From the NCBI GenBank assembly GCA_013297885.1, contig JAAFIR010000010.1, positions 1 to 64,000 of the forward strand: a stretch of DNA of 64,000 nt, in the 5' to 3' direction. Below the pieces are notes generated by a model. It did no database searches, had not been told where the DNA came from, and saw only the letters and a list, made by a program, of their open reading frames with translations. The DNA comes from Leptospirales bacterium (lineage in GTDB: Bacteria; Spirochaetota; Leptospiria; Leptospirales; Leptospiraceae). Below, piece after piece: positions 16,911 to 25,953 of this stretch (the stretch's first letter is position 1; each line of letters begins with the position of its first letter). The translations under genes and the position numbers were made by a program.

Positions 16911-17312
16911 TTAGCATTTATTTATTTTAAAAATTCTTAGTCAATCAATTTTTTATAAAACAATTCTTCAATTCTCAATTTTAATTTTAGAAATCAAAAT
17001 GAAGTTTTTTTATTACTAACAAAACTGATTAAAGTGTTTCTGAAGGAGCTCTGACTTTAGTCAGATGATTTAGAATTTTCACTCAGCTAAGAGGTTAAAT
17101 CTCATTTAAAATTGAAGAAAATTTTACACTTTATTTTCGTACCTACTTAAAATGTACAATATTATTTTTATCTAAAATGAAATAAAAGTTAGAGTTCAGA
17201 ATACAATTTTAGTATTTTCTTGGAAAGATAGAATCATAAGTATAAGATTTGATGAAGTAATGCAAAGTCGTGAAGATCGGAAAAAAAGCTAATTAAAAAC
17301 TACTAGAAATTC
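16911..17312. other. Intergenic region without a recognisable gene
   Basis: About 400 AT-rich bases between the lipoprotein start and the mltG end. The only structure seen is a short hairpin, TCTGACT-TT-AGTCAGA (17050-17065), beside AGGAGCTC. It has no conserved boxes of the repeat family. Some of it must contain the lipoprotein promoter. Confidence 0.4.
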
Positions 17313-18344
17313 TTAATCATACAGGACATCAATGTATTTTTTCTTTGCATCTAAATGTTCTTTATGATTTTTTGAAAAATAATGCGAACCATCAGGTTTT
17401 CTTAAAAAGAATAAATTATCTGTTTCAACTGGCTTAAAAGCAGCTTTTAATGCTGGCAGCCCTGGACTTGAAATTGGACCAGGTGGGTAACCTTTATGAA
17501 GATAAGTATTATATGGTGACTGGGTTTCTAAATCTTTTTCAAAAAGTCTTTTTTTAGGTTTTGGAAAAAGATACTGAACAGTTGCACAACTCTCCAATGC
17601 AATTCCTTTAGATAGTCTTTTTGTAAAAACTCCAGCCATTAAAGGTTGTTCTGATTTTACTTTTGCTTCTCTTTCAACTATGGAAGCAAGAATAACTTTT
17701 TTATGTAAATCTTCACCAAAAATATTTTTAAAATCAGGGATTTTTTCTAGGCTTGAAAAAAATTTTTTTATCATCATTTCTGTAATTTTTTCTAGTGGAT
17801 AATTATAAGGAACTGAATATGTATCTGGAAACAAATAACCCTCAGAAGTATCAGCAGGAATATTGTATTTTTTTAAAAAATTTTTATCATCATTTAACTT
17901 AAAAAAGTCATCTTTATTTGAAATTAATTTTTTTGATAAAAGAACCTCTGCAATTTGACGGTTATTATAACCTTCAGGAATTGTAAAAGAAATCATTTTT
18001 ACTTTTCCTTCAATCAAAACATCCATTACTTTTCGGCAACTCATACCATTATCTAATTGATAAAGACCTTGTTTTAATTTCTGAGTATTACCAGTTAATT
18101 TCATTAAAAAATTAAAATAAGAACTAGATTTGATAATATTTGCTTTCTCTAATTTTGTTGCAATTTTGGAACTAGAATCCCCTGGCTGAATAAGTAAATC
18201 AAATTTTTCTTTTCCATCACTAATAGCACCACCATTCTTTGAATCAATTATAAAGAAAATTCCAATTCCTATAAATATTAAACCAAATAAAATTGGTAAA
18301 ATTTTTTTTAAAATATAATCTTTATTTAAAATAGAGAAGTTCAT
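17313..18344 (-). CDS. mltG: Endolytic murein transglycosylase MltG
   Basis: A 343-residue protein anchored by one N-terminal membrane helix (around residues 12-30). It cleaves nascent glycan strands and is thought to end peptidoglycan polymerisation. The YceG domain is clear: IQPGDSSSKIATKLEKANII, FTIPEGYNNRQIAEVLL, and VILASIVEREAK with the catalytic glutamate, then YNTYLHKGYPPGPISSPG, characteristic of the family. It is the last gene of a long minus-strand run beginning with the response regulator at 25.7 kb. Confidence 0.93.
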   Translation of the reverse strand: MNFSILNKDYILKKILPILFGLIFIGIGIFFIIDSKNGGAISDGKEKFDLLIQPGDSSSKIATKLEKANIIKSSSYFNFLMKLTGNTQKLKQGLYQLDNGMSCRKVMDVLIEGKVKMISFTIPEGYNNRQIAEVLLSKKLISNKDDFFKLNDDKNFLKKYNIPADTSEGYLFPDTYSVPYNYPLEKITEMMIKKFFSSLEKIPDFKNIFGEDLHKKVILASIVEREAKVKSEQPLMAGVFTKRLSKGIALESCATVQYLFPKPKKRLFEKDLETQSPYNTYLHKGYPPGPISSPGLPALKAAFKPVETDNLFFLRKPDGSHYFSKNHKEHLDAKKKYIDVLYD

Positions 18345-18377
18345 AGTTCTTACTTTTAATTTTTTTGGTTTATAAGG

Positions 18378-18890
18378 TCAAATTATTTTTTTGAAGTCTA
18401 TTTGGGTTAATATTAAATTTTCAAATTTCCTATAAAAACATGAATAATATCCATCATGACAAGCAGCTAAATTTTGTTTAACGACATAAACAAAAAACTC
18501 ATTTTTATCATCAAAAAAAATTTCTTTTATAACTTGAGTTGAATTACTAGTCCCACCTTTAAACCATAAAGAATTTCTAGATCTACTAAAATAATTTCCA
18601 AATCCTGTTTCAAAAGTTTTTTGTAATGCAAGTTGATTTAAAAAAGCTTGCATTAAAATATTATTTTTTTCATCAATTGTAATTACAGGATAAAGTTTAT
18701 CTTTTAATTCAATAGCATGTTTAATGGTTTTTAGATTTTCATTTTCGAAATATTGAGATTCTAAAATAATTGAATCTAAGTCACAATCAATAAATCCAAT
18801 TTTAAAATCGAAATAATTTTTATCAGAGATTTCAAAATTGATAATTTTTCTTGTAGATACCGACTGATATATGATCCCTAATTTTTTCAT
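18378..18890 (-). CDS. hisI: Diverged phosphoribosyl-AMP cyclohydrolase (HisI)-like protein
   Basis: 170 residues. The second half reads like HisI, the third-step enzyme of histidine synthesis: YFSRSRNSLWFKGGTSNSTQ and LAACHDGYYSCFYRKF, with two of the three zinc cysteines. The expected D-C-D-x-D segment is replaced by FFDDKNEFF, which removes the third zinc cysteine and changes two of the Mg-binding aspartates. The first 65 residues do not resemble HisI but hold a DCDLDS sequence (near residue 35). Its start overlaps the stop of the PP2C gene (ATGA). It may be inactive, may work with altered metal ligands, or may have a new role. Confidence 0.65.
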   Translation of the reverse strand: MKKLGIIYQSVSTRKIINFEISDKNYFDFKIGFIDCDLDSIILESQYFENENLKTIKHAIELKDKLYPVITIDEKNNILMQAFLNQLALQKTFETGFGNYFSRSRNSLWFKGGTSNSTQVIKEIFFDDKNEFFVYVVKQNLAACHDGYYSCFYRKFENLILTQIDFKKII

Positions 18891-21199
18891 ATTCTTCTTA
18901 AATAAATCATTGAAGTATCATCAAGTATATTATCTCCATTTCTAAAAACTTTTAATTCTTCAACCAATTTAAAAATATTCTCTTTTGCTGATAATTTCGA
19001 ATTCTTTTTTATTAATTCTTTCAAACGATTTTCACCAAAAATTTCATCTTTTTGATTAAATGTTTCTGTGATTCCATCTGAATATAAAATTAATTTATCA
19101 TCTTTTTCCAACTTTAATCTTTTGATTTCATACACTGTTTTTAAAACACCTAAAACTCGATTATTCTCTTTTGCAGTTTCAATTTTTCCATCAGATTTTA
19201 ATATGATTGGAGATAGATGACCTGCATTAATAAATTCAAATTCACCTTTACTAGTATCATATATTCCTGCTATCAAAGTCATAAACTCTGAACCAGCATA
19301 TTTTTTTAATAAAAAATTATTTACTTTATCAAAGATTTCATTTAAAGTAAAATCTCTTTTAATAAGTTCCCTTATTAATGCTCTGATTGCAGAAGCTATG
19401 TAGCTACTTCCAAGGCCATGTCCAGTTACATCACCTAGAAAAATTGCAATTTTATTTTCAGATAAATAAAATATATCTACATAATCACCATTTAACTCTA
19501 AAGCAGGTGTTGAGAAAAAATCCAAATCGATATCTTTTAATTTTTGATTAAATTTTTCAAAATTTCTATATGAATTTACTGTTTCTTCAATATTAGAAGC
19601 AAACTTTAATGTTCTTTCTTGTTTTTTCTTAAGAATATCATTTAATAATAATTGATAATTATGAATAATTAAATCAGCAAATCTTGCACATTCTTGAATA
19701 AAACTAATTTCACCAATTGTAAAACTCTTTTTAGTTTTTTTTTCCCCTATTAAGAAAAATGCATCAATACTACCATTCTCTTCAAATCCATACATTGGAA
19801 AAGCCAATTGGATTTCTAAATTCTTGAGAAATTTATATACGTCATTTCTAATTCCAGAACCTATTGAAAGACTAGAGGTAATTATAACATCCGTTTCAGA
19901 TTTTAAGTATTTCCAAATTTCTGACTTTTCTGTTAACCTAAGTAAACTAACTTGTCTCATATTTAGTGAAGGGAATTTTTCGTTAGATACTAGAATAATT
20001 ACTTGATCAACTTCTAATACTTCATTTATTTTTCTTATAAATTGTCTAAATCCTTTTCTTAAAAAAATAGGTCTAGAAATTAAACTAAAAATTTCTTCTA
20101 AAGCTTGATTTAATTTTTTATTATTATCAAAAGTGTATTTTTTAACTAAATATTTTATTCTGTGTTTTACTGAATTCATGATATAAACAGAAACAAAAAT
20201 CATAAAAACATATAGCGTATCTAAATTTTTTATAGAAAAATTTTCTTTTAAAAAATTAACTCCAGTAAAAAAAATTCCAAAAATTATTGAATAAAATGAA
20301 ACTAATAAAACCCCAACTAAACTTGAAGCAAAATAAAATTGATCTGGTATTGCCAAATAATTATAACTTGCTAATATGAATAAAACCGGTGAAGCAAAAA
20401 TTAAAATCAAAATTGGGTAATAAGAATATGTAAAAAAATTTTTTTGAAAAGATAAAACAGGAAGTAAAATACAGAAAAATAAATAAATAGCAAGACTTGC
20501 TTTTCTAAGAAAAATATCTGAACTATTCGAATATTTAATTAAATCATAAGACAAAACAAGTATACATACAAATATTGAAAAAAATAAAAAACCAATCCCT
20601 AAACTAGATAAATATGAGAAAATTCTCTGACGATCAGATTCTGAATGACCAATATAAGAAAGAGCTAATGAAAATAAAATTTCAGGTATAATCCATTTAA
20701 AAGGAACATCTTTACCTTTTAATCTTCTACTTAAATTTAACAATAAAAACCCAAGACATAGCAAAGAAAAATAAAAAAGGAAAAAGTATTCTTCAAAAAG
20801 TAACACTAAAAAATTAGAAAATAGAAATGTTGATAATGAATTAAATAGTAAAAACAAATACAAATCAAATTTTCTTAATAAAAAATAAAAAGATGAAACT
20901 GCAATACCAATTATCACTAAAAAATAAAACCAAAAATCATTTACAATTTTGTAAAATTTATTTTCATCATAAAAAGAATATTCATCTATTTTAAAATTAA
21001 TTTCAGGAATTTCTTCAGCAGTTAAAATATTAATTCCAATCAGATGCCTATTTTCAGAATTAGTAAAACCAATATATCCATTTGGATAAGAATAGAAAAA
21101 TCTTTTTGTGGTTATTGAAGAATAATCAAAATTACCCAACTTAATAAAAAAAACTGTGAATAAAAATAAGCTGATTATTAAATATATACTCTTTTTCAT
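18887..21199 (-). CDS. Membrane PP2C/SpoIIE-type serine phosphatase
   Basis: 770 residues. After a short N-terminal membrane segment and about 70 exported residues come seven or more hydrophobic helices (roughly residues 85-345), like 7TMR sensory modules. A GAF-like region (about 365-520) precedes a SpoIIE phosphatase domain: VDIFYLSENKIAIFLGDVTG with the metal-binding aspartate, HGLGSSYIASAIRALI, INAGHLSPI, ILYSDGITETFN and DDTSMIYL. Such enzymes dephosphorylate STAS antagonists such as the protein at 5.9 kb. It overlaps its neighbours on both sides by four bases, so it is translated as part of the operon. Confidence 0.87.
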   Translation of the reverse strand: MKKSIYLIISLFLFTVFFIKLGNFDYSSITTKRFFYSYPNGYIGFTNSENRHLIGINILTAEEIPEINFKIDEYSFYDENKFYKIVNDFWFYFLVIIGIAVSSFYFLLRKFDLYLFLLFNSLSTFLFSNFLVLLFEEYFFLFYFSLLCLGFLLLNLSRRLKGKDVPFKWIIPEILFSLALSYIGHSESDRQRIFSYLSSLGIGFLFFSIFVCILVLSYDLIKYSNSSDIFLRKASLAIYLFFCILLPVLSFQKNFFTYSYYPILILIFASPVLFILASYNYLAIPDQFYFASSLVGVLLVSFYSIIFGIFFTGVNFLKENFSIKNLDTLYVFMIFVSVYIMNSVKHRIKYLVKKYTFDNNKKLNQALEEIFSLISRPIFLRKGFRQFIRKINEVLEVDQVIILVSNEKFPSLNMRQVSLLRLTEKSEIWKYLKSETDVIITSSLSIGSGIRNDVYKFLKNLEIQLAFPMYGFEENGSIDAFFLIGEKKTKKSFTIGEISFIQECARFADLIIHNYQLLLNDILKKKQERTLKFASNIEETVNSYRNFEKFNQKLKDIDLDFFSTPALELNGDYVDIFYLSENKIAIFLGDVTGHGLGSSYIASAIRALIRELIKRDFTLNEIFDKVNNFLLKKYAGSEFMTLIAGIYDTSKGEFEFINAGHLSPIILKSDGKIETAKENNRVLGVLKTVYEIKRLKLEKDDKLILYSDGITETFNQKDEIFGENRLKELIKKNSKLSAKENIFKLVEELKVFRNGDNILDDTSMIYLRRI

Positions 21200-22467
21200 T
21201 TTTTTAAATTGATCGTAAAAATTTTAATTTTTTTAAAAAAAATAAATAATTCTTGTGATTTTAATAAATCAACTTTATATCTCCATCCTGAAGAAACTTT
21301 ACTAATAGTAGAATCATCAAAATCATTAATTTTCAAGTTTCCACCATTTACTAAAAAAGTTAAAACTGGATTGGTCTCTGAAAAACTAGCAATTAAAAAT
21401 TCATAATTATCTTCAACTGCAGTTTCTTTAAATAGATTTTGAATTTCATTTCTTAAAGATCTAATGTCATATTTTTTTTTATTTGTATTTAAAGAATAAA
21501 CTCTTCCAAGATTATAAGAGTTTATTACTTCAGAACCAAAAGAATTTTCTTTAATCACAAGTATTAAAAAAAGTTTTAGGAATTCATTCATATTAAAAAA
21601 TTCTATTATAATATTAGAAGAGTTAGAGTAAGTTTTTATTTCTAAATTATTAAAAGTTGGAATTTTATAATTAAAAATATTTTTTTCTATTTTTCCCGCC
21701 ACTTCAAATTCTTGGTTATATTTTTTTTGAATAGCAATCTCTGATGAAAGTAAATTATTAAAAATAGCAACCGCAGATTTAGTTGATAAAATTTTTAAGG
21801 TGCTTCGTTCTTCATAAGTTGGAGGACTTGGGAAAGCTAGAAAACCAAATAATTTCTCTCGAAAAACAAAAGGTAAAATATAACTAGCATTAAATAAATT
21901 AATTTCTTCAACAATTTCTGTATTCGAAAGTAAATCTGATGTAGATATTCCTGTTTTATTGTTTAATAAAATCTGTTCTAATTCTAAAGAGACATCAATT
22001 TTAAAACCAGATTTTATTTTTTTTCTTTTCCCTTTTTCATATGAATAAGAGTCGTACATTCTTTCTGTTTTTGAAGTGAGGATAATAATTTTTCCAGAAA
22101 TATTACCTGACATATTAATCATATCAGGAAATACATGGGAGATTACAGCATTTAAATCAAATTTTCTTCTAGCATTTTTTAAACTAACTAAATCATTAAA
22201 TATAAATTCTGATAAAAATTTGCTTTTTAGAAAAACTTCAATTGATTCAAAAAAACTTATTAGAACTAACATAGCAAATAAAACTGTAATTATTAAATAA
22301 ATTTCACTAGAGTAGGATAAATCTAAAGGAAAATAAATTTTTAAAAAATAATACAAACTCACAGATATTAAAAACAATCCTGATTTAGTTGAAGTTTGAA
22401 TGATTATAGATTTCATTCTATAATTTGTAGCAAAAAATTCTTTAAAATTACTAAAAAATTCACTCAT
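21196..22467 (-). CDS. Membrane protein with GAF-like sensor region
   Basis: 423 residues of unknown function. Two membrane helices lie near residues 28-48 and 55-73. A soluble region follows, with INLFNASYILPFVFREKLFGF and LKILSTKSAVAIFNNLLSSE (about 190-255), which looks like a GAF domain and its exit helix. The C-terminus is mixed alpha/beta with no catalytic motif seen. It overlaps argJ upstream and the PP2C phosphatase downstream by four bases each. I infer that it senses or scaffolds for the phosphatase, from gene order only. Confidence 0.55.
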   Translation of the reverse strand: MSEFFSNFKEFFATNYRMKSIIIQTSTKSGLFLISVSLYYFLKIYFPLDLSYSSEIYLIITVLFAMLVLISFFESIEVFLKSKFLSEFIFNDLVSLKNARRKFDLNAVISHVFPDMINMSGNISGKIIILTSKTERMYDSYSYEKGKRKKIKSGFKIDVSLELEQILLNNKTGISTSDLLSNTEIVEEINLFNASYILPFVFREKLFGFLAFPSPPTYEERSTLKILSTKSAVAIFNNLLSSEIAIQKKYNQEFEVAGKIEKNIFNYKIPTFNNLEIKTYSNSSNIIIEFFNMNEFLKLFLILVIKENSFGSEVINSYNLGRVYSLNTNKKKYDIRSLRNEIQNLFKETAVEDNYEFLIASFSETNPVLTFLVNGGNLKINDFDDSTISKVSSGWRYKVDLLKSQELFIFFKKIKIFTINLKK

Positions 22468-23639
22468 GTTGTATAAAATGCATTTTCCTTAATATATTCT
22501 TCAGTAAAATCACATGACCAAAATGTTTTTGTAATATTTCCTGTATTCAGACTGACTTCGATAAAAATAAGTTCATTTGATTTTAAATATTCACTCATTT
22601 TTGAAAGAGTATCTTTGTTTGCATTTTTAACTTCAAGTTCACCGATTTTGATTTTTAAACTATCAAAAGGAATTACTTCATCAAAAACTTTTCCAACCGC
22701 CATTACAAATCTTCCCCAATTTGGATCTCCCCCATAAATTGCAGTTTTGACTAATGGTGAATTTAGAATAGACTTTCCAATTTTACTTGCTTGCAAATCG
22801 GATTTTGCAGCTACAATTTTGAGCTCAATTAATTTTGTTGCACCTTCACCATCCCTAGCAATTTTTTTTGTAAGCTCAATACAGATTTCATCAAGTGCAG
22901 TTTGAAAAATCTCTTTTTCAATTTCACCAGCTAAACCATTTGAAAGTAGTGCAACAGTGTCAGAAGTAGAAGTATCAGAATCTATTGTGAGGCAGTGAAA
23001 ACTTTTATCTACAGAAGATTTTAAAATTGGTTTTAAATCTGAATTTACTGAAATATCTGTCAAAATATAAACAAGCATAGTAGCCATATTTGGCTCAATC
23101 ATACCTGCACCTTTTGCAATTCCATATATCACACCTTCTCCCAAATTTGTTTTTAATTTGCGAAAAGAAATTTTTTCTTTAGTATCTGTAGTCATAATCG
23201 CTTGTGCGACTTGGTCAAGATTTCCTTCTTTTAAATTTTGTTTAACAGATTTACAAGCATTTAAAATTTTATCTATTGGAAGGGGAACACCTATAACTCC
23301 GGTGGATGAAGGCAAAATTAAATTATGAGAGATTCCTAAATTTTCACCAAGAACCTGACATGTTTCCAAAGCATCTTTGATTCCTTTTTGTCCATTTGCT
23401 ACATTTGAATTTTTTGAATTAATAACAATAGCTTGAATTTCACCATTTTTAGAATGATCTTTACCAACAATAATTGGAGCTCCAGGATAATTGTTTTGGG
23501 TAAACATTGTTGCTGATTTACAAACTTTTTCTGAATAAATAACAGCAAAATCTAAAGTAGAATCTTTAATACCTATATTTGATGCGTATGAATAAAAACC
23601 TTTTGGGAACACATAAGTAGTGTTAAACGATAAACTCAT
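22464..23639 (-). CDS. argJ: Bifunctional ornithine acetyltransferase / N-acetylglutamate synthase ArgJ
   Basis: About 391 residues. ArgJ transfers acetyl from N-acetylornithine to glutamate in the arginine cycle. GAGMIEPNMATML contains the threonine that becomes the N-terminal nucleophile after self-cleavage. Other family segments are LPSSTGVIGVPLP, IMTTDTKEK, TIDSDTSTSDTVALL and YGGDPNWGRFVMAVGK. The start is placed at ATG 23639 (MSLSFNTTYVFPKGF), which matches the usual N-terminus. A start at 23696 would lie well inside the histidine kinase gene, which it still overlaps by 17 bases. The location in a signalling operon is odd. Confidence 0.92.
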   Translation of the reverse strand: MSLSFNTTYVFPKGFYSYASNIGIKDSTLDFAVIYSEKVCKSATMFTQNNYPGAPIIVGKDHSKNGEIQAIVINSKNSNVANGQKGIKDALETCQVLGENLGISHNLILPSSTGVIGVPLPIDKILNACKSVKQNLKEGNLDQVAQAIMTTDTKEKISFRKLKTNLGEGVIYGIAKGAGMIEPNMATMLVYILTDISVNSDLKPILKSSVDKSFHCLTIDSDTSTSDTVALLSNGLAGEIEKEIFQTALDEICIELTKKIARDGEGATKLIELKIVAAKSDLQASKIGKSILNSPLVKTAIYGGDPNWGRFVMAVGKVFDEVIPFDSLKIKIGELEVKNANKDTLSKMSEYLKSNELIFIEVSLNTGNITKTFWSCDFTEEYIKENAFYTT

Positions 23640-24999
23640 TTTTGTCAATTGGTAAATTAATTTTGAATACAGATCCCTCTGATAGTTTTGATTCAACCCT
23701 GATTTTTCCAGAGTGAAGATTTACTATATGCTTGACAATTGAAAGTCCTAGTCCTGTTCCACCTGTTTTACGTGAACGATCGTGATCTATTCTATAAAAT
23801 CTTTCAAAAATTCTACCAAGATGTATTTCTTCAATTCCAATTCCCTGATCAACTACTTCTAAATTTATTGAATTTTCGAATCTTTCAGCTTTAAAAGTAA
23901 TATCAGTATTTTCTGGAGAATAATTGGAAGCGTTTTGAACTAAATTCAAAACTAAATGTTCAAATAAAACTAAATCAACAAAAAGTTTTAAATCATCTTG
24001 AATTTCTATTTTAAATTTTTGGTTTTTTAATTGAAGAAATCCATCTACTGTAAGTTGAATTTGTTCAATAAAGTCCTTGAGTTCAATCTCTTCGGGCTGA
24101 AAAAACGTTTTATGAGATTCCATTTTTGAAATCATAAGCATATCATCTACAATTCTGATCATTCTATCTGAATTTCTTAAGATGGCATCTAAAAATCTTT
24201 TTTCATGAGAGTCATTTTTGGGATTAATTTTTTGATGTAAAGTTTCAGCGTAACCTTTTATTGAAGTAATTGGTGTTTTTAATTCATGTGAAGCTGATTG
24301 AACAAATTTTTCTTTAAAAATTTGAGTTTCTCTTTCTTCTGTTTTATCAGTTATAATTCCAATAAATAAAATTGGATTTGATTTAAGTGCATAAAATTTC
24401 ACTTTATAAAATCTTTTTCCAGATTCCAAATGTAGTTTTCCTTCAAAACTAGAATCAATGTGCTGGTTCAAAAAATCGAGCAGCTTTTTATTTTGAACAG
24501 AGTCTGAAATATTCATAGCTGAAGAATTTGGGGAAATTAAACTTTTAGGTACAGAAGAATTTTGGAATAGAATTTTTTTATCACTTGAAATTGCAAATAC
24601 ACCTTCTTTTAAGTTTTCCAATAAAAAATTAAATTTTTCCTTTTCTGAATTCAAATCTTTAAACTGGTTTTGTAGTCTTTCACTCATTGAGTTAATTGAG
24701 TTTGCAAGATCTGAAAGTTCTTTAGTATTATCAATTGAAATTAAATTTCCAAAATCTCCAGCATTAATCGCCATAGTTTTTTTTTCAATTAGAGAAAGTT
24801 TTTCTGTTACATTAGTGGCTAGTTTATAGGAAAGATGAAAAGTTAAAAACAAAGAAAAAATAAAATAGAACATAAATAAAAAAATTTTATAATCACCTGA
24901 TATAACTCCTTCAGAAAAAAACAAAATGGAACCAGTAAAAGACAAGATTAGTAAAAATATCCAATTGGAAACTAAAACTTGTGAGAAAAAACTACGCAT
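23623..24999 (-). CDS. Sensor histidine kinase, PhoR-like
   Basis: A 458-residue inner-membrane kinase. Two membrane helices near residues 12-30 and 38-60 are separated by almost no periplasmic loop. A HAMP domain (about 60-110) and a PAS-like domain (about 120-225) follow. The H box is SASHELKTPITSIKGYAETL, the N box LVLNLVQNASNYSPE, and the G boxes VVDQGIGIEE and TGGTGLGLSIVKHIV. Its start overlaps the end of the response regulator gene by eight bases. The signal is unknown. PhoR-type phosphate sensing is possible, but no pst genes are near. Confidence 0.9.
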   Translation of the reverse strand: MRSFFSQVLVSNWIFLLILSFTGSILFFSEGVISGDYKIFLFMFYFIFSLFLTFHLSYKLATNVTEKLSLIEKKTMAINAGDFGNLISIDNTKELSDLANSINSMSERLQNQFKDLNSEKEKFNFLLENLKEGVFAISSDKKILFQNSSVPKSLISPNSSAMNISDSVQNKKLLDFLNQHIDSSFEGKLHLESGKRFYKVKFYALKSNPILFIGIITDKTEERETQIFKEKFVQSASHELKTPITSIKGYAETLHQKINPKNDSHEKRFLDAILRNSDRMIRIVDDMLMISKMESHKTFFQPEEIELKDFIEQIQLTVDGFLQLKNQKFKIEIQDDLKLFVDLVLFEHLVLNLVQNASNYSPENTDITFKAERFENSINLEVVDQGIGIEEIHLGRIFERFYRIDHDRSRKTGGTGLGLSIVKHIVNLHSGKIRVESKLSEGSVFKINLPIDKNEFIV

Positions 25000-25684
25000 T
25001 ATTGAATCTATATCCGATACCTCTCACAGTTTCTAATCTTTCTTTTTCTTCAAGCAATTTGTCACGTAGTCTTTTAATATTTACATCAACCGCTCGATCA
25101 GTAACATATATATCATGTCCCCAAACTTTATCTAAAAGTTTTTCACGAGTGAATGCGAGCATGGGGTTTGTCATAAATAAATGTAAAATTTTGTATTCAA
25201 TTAAAGTTAAATCAATTTCTTTTTCTTCTATATACACTTTATGAGCTTTTTCATTTAAGAAAATTTTTCCGATAGTTAGATTACCACCTAACTGCTCTTC
25301 TTCGCTTGTTTGTCTTCTTAAAACAGAACGTACTCTTGCCATTAATTCTCTGGGACTAAACGGTTTACGAACATAATCATCTGCTCCTAGTTCAAGCCCA
25401 AGAACTGCATCTGTTTCACCCACCTTCGCTGTGACCATAATAATTGGAATATTGGCTTTACTTTTTATTTTTTTACAAAGATCAAGCCCGTTTATTCCTG
25501 GAAGCATAATATCTAAAATTATTAAATCAGGTTGATTTTTTTCAATTTTTGGTAAAACTTCAAGACCATTAATAGCTGTCTGAACAAAAAATCCTTCTTC
25601 TTCTAAATGAAATCTAATTAACTCTAAAATATCTTCTTCATCATCAACAACTAGAACTTTTAAACCGTTTAAAACTTTTGGCAA
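24992..25684 (-). CDS. OmpR/PhoB-family response regulator
   Basis: 230 residues. The receiver domain has the acidic pair in VLVVDDEEDIL, the phosphoacceptor in PDLIILDIMLPG, and the lysine in DYVRKPFSPREL. The C-terminal winged helix ends AVDVNIKRLRDKL and VRGIGYRF, typical of PhoB/OmpR DNA-binding domains. It leads a minus-strand operon with the histidine kinase, argJ and others. The 269 bases upstream should hold its promoter; a GGGCGAA at 25704-25710 resembles box A of the repeat family but has no partners. Confidence 0.92.
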   Translation of the reverse strand: MPKVLNGLKVLVVDDEEDILELIRFHLEEEGFFVQTAINGLEVLPKIEKNQPDLIILDIMLPGINGLDLCKKIKSKANIPIIMVTAKVGETDAVLGLELGADDYVRKPFSPRELMARVRSVLRRQTSEEEQLGGNLTIGKIFLNEKAHKVYIEEKEIDLTLIEYKILHLFMTNPMLAFTREKLLDKVWGHDIYVTDRAVDVNIKRLRDKLLEEKERLETVRGIGYRFNNA

Positions 25685-25953
25685 GCTTTACCTCTTTTAA
25701 TTTTTGGGCGAATACCGAGCCAACTTTTTTTTAAAAAAAATCAGAAGGCTAATGTCGAGTTCTTCAAAACTTTGACGACCTTACACATCACTTTTGCAAA
25801 AACTATATATAATATAAATTTTCTATATTACAAATAGATTACAATGAATTTAACTTTCAAAATAAGTAAAAAAAAATACTAAATTATTCTTCAATTCATT
25901 TTCCCATTGTAAAAAATCAATATATTCAAGCTTTATTTACCGAAAATTTATTT

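Noticed and set aside
25704-25720. GGGCGAATACCGAGCC as a possible fourteenth repeat copy
   Set aside because: It looks like box A joined to the start of box B, but no P1 or P3 partner and no hairpin could be found downstream. It could be a remnant or chance.
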